From Acidobacteriota bacterium (GTDB lineage Bacteria; Acidobacteriota; Terriglobia; Versatilivoradales; Versatilivoraceae), in contig JAPPDF010000055.1 in NCBI GenBank assembly GCA_028875575.1, positions 20,106-84,105 on the forward strand: a stretch of 64,000 nt of DNA, given 5' to 3'. Each line of letters opens with the position of its first letter. Positions within the stretch are counted from its first letter, which is position 1. The notes beneath the pieces were generated by a model. It searched no databases. It was given only the letters and a program-made list of their open reading frames with translations, and had not been told where the DNA came from. Below are positions 34,308-43,045 of the stretch, one piece after another. A program made the translations under genes and the position numbers.

Positions 34308-35369
34308 CTACTGGTTCTTCTTTCTCTCCTCGGCCGCCGAGAAGGTGGTTTTCACCTTTTTGGAAAAGGCCGCGATCATGGTCTTGGCCTCCAGCGCGTG
34401 AGACCCGGTGGGAGCGATCTCCAGATACCTCTGATAGGCCTCCAGGGTGCCGGGAGCAGGGATCTGCTGGCCATCGTCGGTGACCGTGGCCATGCTGACC
34501 AGGGTGACAGCCAATTGGTACTGGGCCTCGGCGTTCTTGGGGTTGGCCTCGAGGGATTTCCTGAAGGCCTCCACCGCCTCGGCGGACTTGCCGGTCCGCA
34601 CGAAAGCCGCCGCGATTCTGAAGTAGGCATCGGACAGTCTTTCCGGCGCCAGCTCGGCAATCCTCTCGACCGCCGCGTAGGCCTCGGTGCCCTTGCCGGC
34701 CATGGCCAAGGCTGAAGCCATGCTTCTCCGGTAAGCCACCTCGGAGTCGGGGTTGGACTTCTTTGAAAGAGCGGTGAGAGCGTTCCGGTAGCTGCCGACA
34801 GCCTGGTCGTACTTTCTCATCTGCCGGTAGGTGTCGCCCAGAAAGGCGTGAATCACGTGCTGATCCGGGTCCATCTTGGCGGCCCTTTGGAAGGACAGGG
34901 CGGCCATGGTGAAGTTCTTCTTCATGAACAGGTCCCGCCCCTGCTGAAACTCCTGATTCAACTTGGCGTAAGCAGCCTGGTTACCCCCCCCTCCTCCTTT
35001 GGAGGTGCGAAGAGCAATGGGAGGCATGACGCGAGTTTCCTTCCCTCCCAGACACTGGGATCCGGGGCTGCAGACATCGACGACGTTCTCCCAGACCTTG
35101 TCGTTGTCGATGTGCACCGAGACCTTGTAACGCCCGATGGGAATGAAGTAGCGGTTGAAGCGCCCCTTCTTGTTGGTCTTGGCCTTGATGGGCTTTCCGG
35201 CCCGCCCCAGGTTCTCGAACTGGATAACGGCGTCTCTAACGGGTTGACCGTCGAGCGTGACGACTCCTTCGACGGTGCCTCTTTGAGCCAGGGCTTCCGG
35301 CGGCTCAGCCAGAGCCGCAAAGGTCAGTACCAGGCCACAGGCCAGAAAGAATTTCCAATGCTTTCTCAT
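34308..35369 (-). CDS. Exported TPR protein with carboxypeptidase-regulatory-like N-terminal domain
   Basis: A signal peptide (1-28) is followed by a beta-sandwich of the CarboxypepD_reg/DUF type (about 30-120: TVEGVVTLDGQPVRDAVIQF, GRFNRYFIPIGRYKVSV). A glycine linker (SKGGGGGN) leads to at least four TPR-like helical repeats (about 135-330). Two cysteines in DVCSPGSQCLGG could form a disulphide. The total length is 353 aa. The combination is frequent in Acidobacteriota, where the N-terminal domain may bind a surface ligand and the TPRs a protein partner. A GGAGG site precedes ATG 35369. Confidence 0.85.
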   Translation of the reverse strand: MRKHWKFFLACGLVLTFAALAEPPEALAQRGTVEGVVTLDGQPVRDAVIQFENLGRAGKPIKAKTNKKGRFNRYFIPIGRYKVSVHIDNDKVWENVVDVCSPGSQCLGGKETRVMPPIALRTSKGGGGGNQAAYAKLNQEFQQGRDLFMKKNFTMAALSFQRAAKMDPDQHVIHAFLGDTYRQMRKYDQAVGSYRNALTALSKKSNPDSEVAYRRSMASALAMAGKGTEAYAAVERIAELAPERLSDAYFRIAAAFVRTGKSAEAVEAFRKSLEANPKNAEAQYQLAVTLVSMATVTDDGQQIPAPGTLEAYQRYLEIAPTGSHALEAKTMIAAFSKKVKTTFSAAEERKKNQ

Positions 35370-35609
35370 GGGAACCTCCAGGGTCGTCTCCTCGGGGCTG
35401 GGGCGCGGTCGCGGCTACGGAACCGGGGCCGCGGCCAGAAAAATTGCACCGACGGAAGTTGTTCAAACAAGGGTCGATTATACGCCAGGGGTTCGCCCAC
35501 CGCCACCCTTTCTTGAGCGGCCGTTGGGATGCCCCTCGCTTTGCATTAGGACGTAGAAACCGGTCAATGGGTTTCGAAAAGGAATGACCAGGGCGCCGGC
35601 GTCGCCCCA

Positions 35610-36731
35610 TCACCCGGTGGCAACCGGATTTGGAGAGAGTTGGCGCTGAAGGGCAGGCATGACCTCGGAAGCGAACAGCTCCAGGCTGTGGAGATGCCGC
35701 TCCTTGTCATCCCAGTCGTGGGCCACCAGCGCCAGCGTGCCGAACGGTCCCACCTCCTGGCGGAGCTCAACGATTCGGCGGGTCACTTCGTCGGGATCGC
35801 CCGCAACAACGACCTCGTTCATGAAGTAGTCGAGGTTGCAATCGGCGTCGTCCATCTCCGGGTCTCGCCGGAACAGCTTCAGCTCGCCCGCGAACTTCCG
35901 CGTGAAGGTCAGGATATATTCAATGGTCCGTCCCAAGGTATTTTCGCGCGCCAGGCGCTTGGCTTCCGCCGTGGAGTCGGCCACGAAGACATTGAGCGAG
36001 ACCTTCCAGTCTTGCGGCCGCGGAGTTCGCCCGGCCCGTTCGGCAGCCTGGCTGTAGGTGATCCAGTGATCCTTCAGAACCTCTCTGTGGAGCATATGGT
36101 GGCTGAAGGGCTGGAAGCCGTGAGCGCCGGCCATCTTTACCGTTCCCGAACCACGGCTCATGCAGGGCACTGCGATGGGGGGATGGGGAAGTTGGTAGGG
36201 CCGGTGAACCACTCCGGTGCCAAGCTCCGCCGAAATACTTTCCTTCAGACGGTAGTCCCAGAACCTGCCCGTCATCTCCCGGGGCGGCTCTTCGGCCCAG
36301 AGTTTCAGGATCATGTCGATGGACTCGGCAACCATGGCCCCGCTGTTCTTGGGCTCGACGTTATGGACTTCCAGGTCGGACGGAACCGCGCCCGGACCAA
36401 AGCACAGATTGAGCCGTCCCTTGCAGAGGTGGTCCAGAAAGGCCAGGCGCCCGGCTACCTGGGCCGGGTGGTGGTATTGAAGACAGATAGGGGCCGGTCC
36501 CAGGCGAATCCTCTCGGTCAGGGTAAAGGCCTTGGCCAGAAAGATCTCCGGCATGACGATGTTTTCGTAGCTTGAGGTGTGGTGCTCGCCCACCCAGAAC
36601 TCCTCGTATCCCCATTCCTCGCAACGGCCGATCAGCTCCAGGTCTTCGTCGTAGCACTGGGCCTTGGGCTTGTCCGGGTTGTGGATAGGCATCAGGAACA
36701 TGCCGTATTTCAGAGGTTGATCGGGACTCAT
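35610..36731 (-). CDS. LLM-class flavin-dependent oxidoreductase (bacterial luciferase family)
   Basis: This F420- or FMN-dependent TIM-barrel enzyme has 373 aa. Characteristic segments are KYGMFLMPIHNP, EEWGYEEFWVGEHH, AFTLTERIRLGPAP and LDHLCKGRLNLCFGPG. The C-terminal third (VAGDPDEVTRRIVELRQEVGPFGTLAL) is typical of alkanal-monooxygenase-like members. ATG 36731 follows GAGGAA; an upstream extension of 22 codons is not supported. Whether it uses FMN or F420 and its substrate are not readable. A promoter candidate lies just upstream. Confidence 0.9.
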   Translation of the reverse strand: MSPDQPLKYGMFLMPIHNPDKPKAQCYDEDLELIGRCEEWGYEEFWVGEHHTSSYENIVMPEIFLAKAFTLTERIRLGPAPICLQYHHPAQVAGRLAFLDHLCKGRLNLCFGPGAVPSDLEVHNVEPKNSGAMVAESIDMILKLWAEEPPREMTGRFWDYRLKESISAELGTGVVHRPYQLPHPPIAVPCMSRGSGTVKMAGAHGFQPFSHHMLHREVLKDHWITYSQAAERAGRTPRPQDWKVSLNVFVADSTAEAKRLARENTLGRTIEYILTFTRKFAGELKLFRRDPEMDDADCNLDYFMNEVVVAGDPDEVTRRIVELRQEVGPFGTLALVAHDWDDKERHLHSLELFASEVMPALQRQLSPNPVATG

Positions 36732-36784
36732 GGTGGATTCCTCGCTGGGTTGTCTGGGGGGATCTCCCCGTCTGCAAGACCGGA

Positions 36785-36813
36785 AACATATATTCAACCC
36801 CGGATAGAGTCAA
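36785..36813 (-). promoter_or_regulatory. Candidate sigma-70 promoter for the LLM oxidoreductase
   Basis: On the minus strand, -35 TTGACT (36813-36808) and -10 TATGTT (36790-36785) are separated by exactly 17 bp. The start codon lies about 55 bp further on. Confidence 0.45.
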
Positions 36814-36932
36814 TCTCAAAAAGGGAGCCGTGAATGGCCGACCAATTGGAGACGAATCGGGTCGAGAGGGTGATCGAATGACTCTCATCCAACCAAGTTC
36901 GAGGAACGTCGTTCGGGGGCGCGCTTTTCTCT

Positions 36933-36961
36933 TTGAGTTGTCCCGAAACATCGAATAGATT
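36933..36961 (+). promoter_or_regulatory. Candidate sigma-70 promoter for the BNR protein / glycosidase-like pair
   Basis: -35 TTGAGT (36933-36938) and -10 TAGATT (36956-36961) are 17 bp apart, 79 bp before the BNR gene start. Each hexamer matches consensus at four of six positions. Confidence 0.4.
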
Positions 36962-37039
36962 AGGTGGCTGATTCACCGACAGGAGGCCACCTCGGCTCCA
37001 AGGCCGGGAGCTCCGACATCGAAGGGAGAGGAATCGAAG

Positions 37040-38314
37040 ATGCCCAACGGGAACTGCTACACCGACGACTGGAAACGGACCACCCCCGACTATGCCGTCT
37101 ATCTGCAGAAGGCTCCGGGGGAAAGGGACGAGTATTCCGACCACATTCACGTCTTTTACACGCCTGGGGGCGATCTCATGTGCATGTGGACCCAGGGCTC
37201 CCATGAGAGTTCCCCCGACCTCAGAGTGGTTTGCTCGCGCAGCCGGGATGGTGGAAAGACCTGGTCCCCGACTCTTGCCATTGACGAGTCCAAGTACAAG
37301 AACATGGTTCCTTCGCTGGGATTTCCCCTGATCAGCCGCTCGGGAAGAATGTACTGCCTTTACAACCAGCACCTGGGATACGGCGACGGAGGTCTCTATT
37401 CCTCGCCCCTGCGGGTCAAGTACTCGGATGACGATGGCCACACCTGGGTCGCCAGCGGCGTGGACATCCCTTGGCGGCGGACCCGTTTCGACCATCCCGA
37501 TCCCAAAGTCCACCCCACGGGTATCGTCTGGCAGCAGCCCATTCGGGATGCCAAGGATCGCATGCTCGTGGGATTCACCCGGTGGAGCAGCCCCATGGCC
37601 TATCCCCGGCCCATCGGGGGCAATCGCAACCACGGCGACAGCGGCATCGAGTTCATGCGCTTCGAGAATGTGGATGAGGGCCCCCATCCCAGGGATCTGA
37701 AAATCACCTGGCTGCCGGACGAGGCCGGGACCGTTCGAGTTTCACCCAACATCGAACCCGAGCACTCCCGCGGCTACAGCCTGGCCCAGGAGCCGGGTCT
37801 GGTGCTTCTGCCGGACGGGCGATTGTTCACCACCATGAGGACAGTGACCGGCTATATCTGGTACACCGTTTCCGATGACCACGGCCACAGTTGGCGCCCC
37901 ACCCAACCCATGCGCTTTCGAGACAACGGCGCCAAGGTCGAGCATCCGAAGTCGCCCGAGCCCCTCTACCGCCTGGCAGACGGCCGTTACCTTTTCTTCT
38001 TCCACAATCACTCCGGCTACCGGGACGGGGCCACCGGTCCCTGGGACATGGACGCTCGCAGGCCCGTCTACATTACGGTGGGAGAATTTCGCCCCCGGGC
38101 GGAACAGCCTCTGTGGTTCAGCGAGCCCAAGTTTCTCTTCGACACGCAGAAGGTGACCGCTGGAACGACCCGGCTCTGGTGGCTGGCCATGTACGCCAGC
38201 CTGACGGAGAGGGACGGCCGCCGAGTCTTCTGGTACGCCGACCGCAAACAGTTTGTCCTGGGAAAAAACATCACCGACGAGATGCTGGCCGACATGAGAG
38301 CCCCGGAGGCCTGA
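37040..38314 (+). CDS. Sialidase-like BNR/Asp-box protein (no signal peptide)
   Basis: This 424-aa six-bladed-propeller protein has Asp-box repeats SRDGGKTWSP, SDDDGHTW and SDDHGHSWRP. True sialidases carry an Arg triad and an Asp/Glu pair that I cannot verify here, so 'exo-alpha-sialidase' should be read as fold only. There is no export signal from ATG 37040, which has a good Shine-Dalgarno (GGGAGAGG). The next gene starts five bases after its stop, so the two form an operon. The likely role is hydrolysis or binding of a polysaccharide fragment. Confidence 0.8.
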   Translation: MPNGNCYTDDWKRTTPDYAVYLQKAPGERDEYSDHIHVFYTPGGDLMCMWTQGSHESSPDLRVVCSRSRDGGKTWSPTLAIDESKYKNMVPSLGFPLISRSGRMYCLYNQHLGYGDGGLYSSPLRVKYSDDDGHTWVASGVDIPWRRTRFDHPDPKVHPTGIVWQQPIRDAKDRMLVGFTRWSSPMAYPRPIGGNRNHGDSGIEFMRFENVDEGPHPRDLKITWLPDEAGTVRVSPNIEPEHSRGYSLAQEPGLVLLPDGRLFTTMRTVTGYIWYTVSDDHGHSWRPTQPMRFRDNGAKVEHPKSPEPLYRLADGRYLFFFHNHSGYRDGATGPWDMDARRPVYITVGEFRPRAEQPLWFSEPKFLFDTQKVTAGTTRLWWLAMYASLTERDGRRVFWYADRKQFVLGKNITDEMLADMRAPEA

Positions 38315-38319
38315 GGTTC

Positions 38320-40188
38320 ATGAACATGAAGAAGATACGGATGAGATATCAGAAACCGTTCGGGTGGCTGGCAGTCCTCTTCCTTTCAGTGGCCATCTTC
38401 TGGATGGGCTGTTCGGTGGCGCCTCCTCCCGGAGAGCAATCCGCTTCCGGTATTTCCGACGCGGATTCAGAGGCCAGCGCCATCTATCTGACCGACCTGG
38501 AGAAGTGCCGGCCGGCTTCCGCCCTGGCCAGTGAATGGAAACATGGCACTTGGCGGTTGCTCTCCTACGCCACCGATTCCTTCAGTGGCAACCTGCTGGT
38601 GGCCGCCGAGGACAACCGGCCACCTGAAATCACCTATCCGCTGCAGCGGGAAGGGTGGCACCGGATCTACATCGGAATCTACCGCGAACCGTTCACCGGC
38701 CCCAGACGGGTTCGGGTCCGCCTGAGCGACGACCAGGCCTTCGGCACCCTGACGGGGCTCGAGGGAGCCAAGGACCATCAGGAGCATTTCATCGATGATA
38801 TCTTCTGGAAGGAAGCCGACCTCACTGGCAGGGACATCGTCTTCAAACAGATTACCGAGCCCATGGCGGTGCACGCCTGGGTCGCCTACATCAAGCTGGT
38901 GCCCCTCACCCAGAAGCAGGTGCGCTCCATCCGGACTGACCGGCGTCGCAAGGACACCAAGAGACTGTTCATCCATAACGACGCCGGAGTGATCAACCGC
39001 AGCGGAACCGAGCAGGAAATCCGGGATCAACTGGAACCGTTGCGGCATTCCGACGTGGCCCGGGTCTACTGGGAGTTCGGCACCGGCGACCGCGCCAAGC
39101 GTTTCTCCAAGATCGCCCGCGACCACTCGCTGGATTTGACCCAGGCGGCAGGGGGCCGTCCCTTCTTTACCAGCCCCCACGGCCGCTGGTGGGCCGAGAG
39201 CTGGAAGGCCTACCACCGGAACGGGGTGGACCCCTTTCTGGTGGCTGCCGAGTACGCCCGCCAGGTGGGAATAGAGTTCCATGCCTCCTACCGTCCCGGG
39301 GGCTTCATTTACCCGGACAACTATGGTCCGACCCTTCCGGGCGTCAGCTTTTATGAACAGCACCCGGAATTGGTCTGTGTGAATCGCGAGGGCAAGCCCA
39401 TGCCCCGCGTCTCCTATGCCTTCCCCGAGACGCGGCGCTATGTGTTGTCGCTCTTTCGTGAAGTGGCCACGGAAAATCCAATCGACGGAGTGGCGGTTCT
39501 CTACAATCGCCGCCCACCGCTGGTGGCCTACGAGGCGCCGGTGGTTGACGGGTTTCAGAAGGAATACGGCCTGGACCCGCGCCAGCTTCCGGAGAATGAT
39601 CCTCGCCTCATGCGCTACCGCTCACGGTTCCTGACCCAGTTCATGAGAGAACTGCGGGCCGAGCTGGATCAGGTGGCTCTGGAACTGAAGCGGGAAAAGC
39701 CCTTTGAGATCACGACCGTGGTTTCCAATGGCGAAGAAAACCTGTTTTTCGGGATGGACCTGGACACCTGGGTGAAGGAGGGTCTGGTGGATGTGATCGT
39801 CCCCTATTCCTCGGTCGAGCGGATAGGAGCCTATGGAAACAAGGTTGGCCCAAATACATGGGACGGAGAACCCAGCTGGGAGGACCCAGAGGATGTGGAG
39901 TGGTTTGTCTCTCTGGTCAAGGGCACCCGAACCCGGGTGGCCCTGAACATGATGCCGCGGTTCCTGACGAAGGAGGCTCAATACCGCAAGGCACACCAGC
40001 TCTACGAGGCCGGCGTGGAGAACCTCTTCTTCTGGGACGGGACCCACAGAGTGCGCAATGTTCTGCGGCTGGGACACCGGGAAGAGGTGTCTGACTGGAT
40101 GGCTTCGGGCCAGCCTCCCTTCCGACCCACCAACGTAAGGGTTTGGGAGCTGGGGGGATGGGACCTGCACACGGAAACCCCCGGGTAG
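38320..40188 (+). CDS. Lipoprotein with glycosidase-like (beta/alpha)8 domain
   Basis: The 622-aa protein starts at ATG 38320 (MNMKKIRM). The open frame reaches much further back, but only inside the preceding gene. A lipoprotein signal ends FWMGC, predicting lipidation at that Cys (about residue 31). Residues about 45-200 form a beta-rich domain. Residues about 215-600 look like a TIM-barrel of the GHL10/family-10-like group: FIHNDAGVINRSGTEQEI, VGIEFHASYRPGG, SYAFPETRRYVLSLFREV and DVIVPYSSVERIG. The catalytic acids are not certain. It is paired with the BNR protein, suggesting surface carbohydrate processing. Confidence 0.7.
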   Translation: MNMKKIRMRYQKPFGWLAVLFLSVAIFWMGCSVAPPPGEQSASGISDADSEASAIYLTDLEKCRPASALASEWKHGTWRLLSYATDSFSGNLLVAAEDNRPPEITYPLQREGWHRIYIGIYREPFTGPRRVRVRLSDDQAFGTLTGLEGAKDHQEHFIDDIFWKEADLTGRDIVFKQITEPMAVHAWVAYIKLVPLTQKQVRSIRTDRRRKDTKRLFIHNDAGVINRSGTEQEIRDQLEPLRHSDVARVYWEFGTGDRAKRFSKIARDHSLDLTQAAGGRPFFTSPHGRWWAESWKAYHRNGVDPFLVAAEYARQVGIEFHASYRPGGFIYPDNYGPTLPGVSFYEQHPELVCVNREGKPMPRVSYAFPETRRYVLSLFREVATENPIDGVAVLYNRRPPLVAYEAPVVDGFQKEYGLDPRQLPENDPRLMRYRSRFLTQFMRELRAELDQVALELKREKPFEITTVVSNGEENLFFGMDLDTWVKEGLVDVIVPYSSVERIGAYGNKVGPNTWDGEPSWEDPEDVEWFVSLVKGTRTRVALNMMPRFLTKEAQYRKAHQLYEAGVENLFFWDGTHRVRNVLRLGHREEVSDWMASGQPPFRPTNVRVWELGGWDLHTETPG

Positions 40189-40555
40189 CCGGCCGGCTGG
40201 GGTCCCCTTTATATGGTCGAAGAGACACGGTCAATCCAGCCGAGCCCGGAAAGATTCCGAAAAGGCCCGCCTACGCCGTGCCGTGCGGATCATGCGAGGG
40301 AAAACGGCCGACTGCCAATAAAGACGAACCACAAGTGGACACGAATGAACACAAATGACACTTGAATGATTCGAGTTTCCGCCAACCCCTTGGAGTCTCT
40401 GGCGGATTGATTTTTGCCCTTTTCATGCCCCTTGGCAGATCCTTCCGGAGCCTTCTCCAACCTCTTGGTGGCCCTTCGTCGTCCTTCGTGCTCCTTCGTG
40501 GATAACTCTTTTCCCATTGTTTCAGACACGATTCGGGAACGCTCGCCCGGACCGG
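40189..40555. other. 367-bp intergenic region between convergent genes, largely repeat element A
   Basis: No gene is present. About 210 bp of it is element A copy 4; the remaining part next to the lipoprotein gene shows no distinct terminator. Confidence 0.65.
40322..40530. repeat. CCTTCGTG-type element A, copy 4
   Basis: It opens with GACGAACCACAAGTGGACAC, continues GAATGAACACAAAT and closes with repeated CCTTCGT units followed by CGTGGATAACTCTTTT and TTGTTTCAGACA. Both ends match 20609-20730. The middle, about 100 bp, differs between the copies. Confidence 0.8.
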
Positions 40556-41890
40556 TCAGGGATTTGCCTGCCGGTCCAGCCGGATCAGCGTTTGCAGCAG
40601 CAGGTTGGCGCCGTTGGCGACGTCCCGCGGCCTGGTGTATTCCTGTGGCGAGTGGCTGATTCCACCCACGCTGGGAACGAAGATCAGGGCCGAGGGAGCA
40701 ATGCTGGCCATATTCTGGGCGTCGTGGGCGGCCCCGCTGGGCAGCCGGGCGTAGCTCAGGTCCAGGGCCTGGGCCGTTTGCCGGATCACCTCCTGCAGGT
40801 TCGGGTCGGTCAGGGTCGGCTCCACCCCGATGTCGATTTCCGTGAACTCGATCTCGGTGCCTGTCTCCTGACCGATGAGTCGCGCCCGGCGCCGGATTTC
40901 CTGAAAGAGTCGCTCCAGCTTGGGTTTGGCGAGATCGCGCAGCTCCAGGCTGAGCTCCACCCGTCCGGGAATGACGTTGGGCGCTCCCGGCTCGGCCCTG
41001 ATGCGCCCCACCGTGGCCACCTGTCTGCCGGGCAGGCTCGTGGCGGCCCGGTTGACCGCGATCACCAGCCTGGCGGCCGCCAGCAGGGCGTCCCGGCGGG
41101 CGTTCATGGGAGTGGTGCCGGCGTGGTTGGCAAAACCCGTCACGGTCACGTCCCACCAGCGGATGCCTACGAATCCCTCCACAATGCCGATGTCTGTCCC
41201 CTCCGACTCCAGGCTGCCTCCCTGCTCGATGTGCAATTCCAGGTAGGCCTTCACCTCTCCAGGGGGGCGGATGGCCCCGGAAATTCGGTCGGCATCGCCA
41301 CCGAGGGCTGCAATCCCCTGCCGGACGGACATGCCGCTGCGGCTGGATTCCTCCAGGGCCTGGGCGTTGAGCCGGCCCGACAGGGCGCGGCTGCCGGTCA
41401 AGCCTCCCTCTTCGTTGGCGAAGACGATGACTTCCAGCGGGTGTCGGGTCCGAATTCCATGCTCCTCCAGCACCTGGACGCACTCGATGGCCGCCATCAC
41501 TCCCAGCACGCCGTCGAAGGCCCCGGACAGAGGCACGGTGTCGATGTGCGACCCCAGCACGATAGGGGCGAGTTCGGGAGAACCGCCCGGCAGGCGTCCC
41601 GACAGGTTGCCGGCCTCGTCGATGCCGACTTCCAGGCCAGCTTCCTGCATGAGCCGGATCACGTAGGCCCGGCCGCTGAGATCGGCCTCGGTGAACGCCA
41701 GGCGGGTTACTCCCTGAGGACTCCCTCCGATGCGGGCCATTCGCTCGATGCGCTTCTGGAGCCGTTCAGGGTTGACCCGTAGTTTTGCCGGCTCTTCGGA
41801 TTCAGCCCCGTACAGGGGCCATCCGAGCAGCAGCAAGCCGAGGGTCAGGCGGAAGAGGTTGGGCAATCTGTTGGCTTCGGACGGCCGCAT
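40556..41890 (-). CDS. Exported M20-family amidohydrolase (allantoate/N-carbamoyl-amino-acid hydrolase type)
   Basis: This 444-aa zinc amidohydrolase has a signal peptide (about 9-28, LPNLFRLTLGLLLLGWPLYG). The dinuclear site is complete: LGSHIDTVP (His, Asp), GAFDGVLGV (bridging Asp), FANEEGG (Glu pair), LELHIEQGG (His) and the C-terminal ISHSPQEYT (His). The lid domain contains GFANHAGTTPM. These match HyuC/AllC-type enzymes (ureidoglycolate, allantoate or N-carbamoyl-L-amino acids). Its export is less usual, as most relatives are cytoplasmic. An AGGAG site precedes ATG 41890. Confidence 0.88.
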   Translation of the reverse strand: MRPSEANRLPNLFRLTLGLLLLGWPLYGAESEEPAKLRVNPERLQKRIERMARIGGSPQGVTRLAFTEADLSGRAYVIRLMQEAGLEVGIDEAGNLSGRLPGGSPELAPIVLGSHIDTVPLSGAFDGVLGVMAAIECVQVLEEHGIRTRHPLEVIVFANEEGGLTGSRALSGRLNAQALEESSRSGMSVRQGIAALGGDADRISGAIRPPGEVKAYLELHIEQGGSLESEGTDIGIVEGFVGIRWWDVTVTGFANHAGTTPMNARRDALLAAARLVIAVNRAATSLPGRQVATVGRIRAEPGAPNVIPGRVELSLELRDLAKPKLERLFQEIRRRARLIGQETGTEIEFTEIDIGVEPTLTDPNLQEVIRQTAQALDLSYARLPSGAAHDAQNMASIAPSALIFVPSVGGISHSPQEYTRPRDVANGANLLLQTLIRLDRQANP

Positions 41891-42252
41891 GGGATTCTCC
41901 TGGATTGGGCTGATTCCGCTGGTTGTCGAGGTTCCGGCAGGAGCCGGGCATGGGTGCGCCGGCCATCATACCCGATGCAGAGAGATCGGGATCAGCACCA
42001 GGCGTTTTACCGGCCTCGGGAGGGACGGCAAGGCTTGCGCCAACGGGATCGCGCAACTATACTGGCGATGTTCTCGAAGACTCCCTCTCCACACGGACCG
42101 TTTGTGGGGTGGTCCTTTGTCCAGGACCGCTTCCAGCCCTGCAGACAATTCGGGACCCGCGGTTTCCGTTCAGCCGGCAAACAGGTTGAACAGTGCGCAG
42201 GTGGAACCTCAGCCGAGAGCCGTAGGAGCCAGTGAAAGGAGAGGGAGACCTC
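41891..42252. other. 362-bp divergent intergenic region
   Basis: I see no gene or clear repeat. It lies between the divergent M20 gene and the hendecad coiled-coil gene; promoters for both must be here but none is distinct. Confidence 0.5.
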
Positions 42253-42831
42253 ATGAGCATCATGGTCACGGAGGTATATCAGGCGCTTGTCGATGCAGGG
42301 GCGTCAGAGGAAAAAGCCAGAGCGGCGGCAGAAGCGATTCCCGACATGTCGGATCTAGCGGACAAAAATGACTTTGCCGAATTCAGTTCCGAGCTGAAGC
42401 AGGACATCACCGCTCATCGGTCCGAACTGAAGCAGGACATTGTTGACGTTCGGTCCGAGCTGAAACAGGACATCGCCGAACTTCGGACCGAGCTGAAACA
42501 GGACATCGCCGAACTTCGGACCGAGCTGAAGCAGGACATCGCCGAACTTCGGACCGAGCTGAAGCAGGAGATCGCCGAACTTCGGTCCGAGCTGAAGCAG
42601 CACATCGCCGAACTTCGGTCCGAGTTCCAACGTGAGATTATTGAACTTCGGACCGAGTTCCAACGTGAGATTGCTGAACTTCGGACCGAGCTGAAGCAGG
42701 ACACCGCCGATCTTCGGACCGAGCTCAAACAGGACATTGTCGGACTGAAGGCCGACCTGTACAAGCACATGTGGCTCATGCAGGGGGCAACCATCGTTGC
42801 CATCGTCGGACTTCTGAAGCTCCTGCCCTGA
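42253..42831 (+). CDS. Coiled-coil protein with eleven 11-residue repeats and a C-terminal membrane segment (DUF1640-like)
   Basis: From ATG 42253 the protein has 192 aa (GTG 42232 would add seven; the ATG has AGGAG at good spacing). Residues 1-45 form a helical head (VYQALVDAGASEEKARAAAEAI) typical of bacterial DUF1640/CCDC90-like proteins. Residues 46-166 are exactly eleven consecutive 11-residue units of the type SELKQDIAELR. These units form a continuous hendecad coiled coil encoded by 33-bp near-repeats (42388-42750). The last 26 residues contain a membrane helix (MWLMQGATIVAIVGLLKLL). A membrane-tethered rod is the likely form. Function is unknown; relatives in mitochondria regulate the calcium uniporter, a link too distant to transfer. 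Confidence 0.85.
   Translation: MSIMVTEVYQALVDAGASEEKARAAAEAIPDMSDLADKNDFAEFSSELKQDITAHRSELKQDIVDVRSELKQDIAELRTELKQDIAELRTELKQDIAELRTELKQEIAELRSELKQHIAELRSEFQREIIELRTEFQREIAELRTELKQDTADLRTELKQDIVGLKADLYKHMWLMQGATIVAIVGLLKLLP
42388..42750 (+). repeat. 11 tandem in-frame 33-bp repeats
   Basis: 363 bp equal 11 x 33 bp with the core GAGCTGAAGCAGGACATCGC. Two units (eighth and ninth) have switched ELKQD to EFQRE. The DNA similarity between adjacent units is high enough for slippage or recombination to change the copy number. Confidence 0.9.
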
Positions 42832-43045
42832 TCGCAACGGCTCCGGTAGGTGAACTCGTAGGGGCCGAGTCCCCCGGACACACATCATCGGGCAACGACC
42901 TGCCATTCCGGGTTCCGAGACCCTGCGCATTCCATCCCCTGAATCACGAAAATCGTACCCGCGGACGTCATTGTGCGCCTTGCCCCTGCGGTGGTAACAT
43001 GCTGTCAACACCAGAGTTGATGTGAAGGTGGGAGGAGGCCCGACG

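Larger units (their letters stand above)
36732..37039. other. 308-bp divergent intergenic region
   Basis: No gene is seen. It separates the LLM oxidoreductase (minus) and the BNR protein (plus) and carries one promoter candidate for each, listed separately. Confidence 0.6.

Noticed and set aside
37891..38319. Upstream extension of the lipoprotein frame by 143 codons
   Set aside because: It lies wholly inside the BNR gene in another frame, and the lipoprotein signal begins at 38320.
40517..41782. 421-codon plus-strand frame opposite the M20 amidohydrolase
   Set aside because: Shadow frame; the minus strand carries all metal ligands of the amidohydrolase.
42388..42750. Regular 33-bp repeats considered as a CRISPR array
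   Set aside because: There are no unique spacers; the units are contiguous, in frame and encode a coiled coil.
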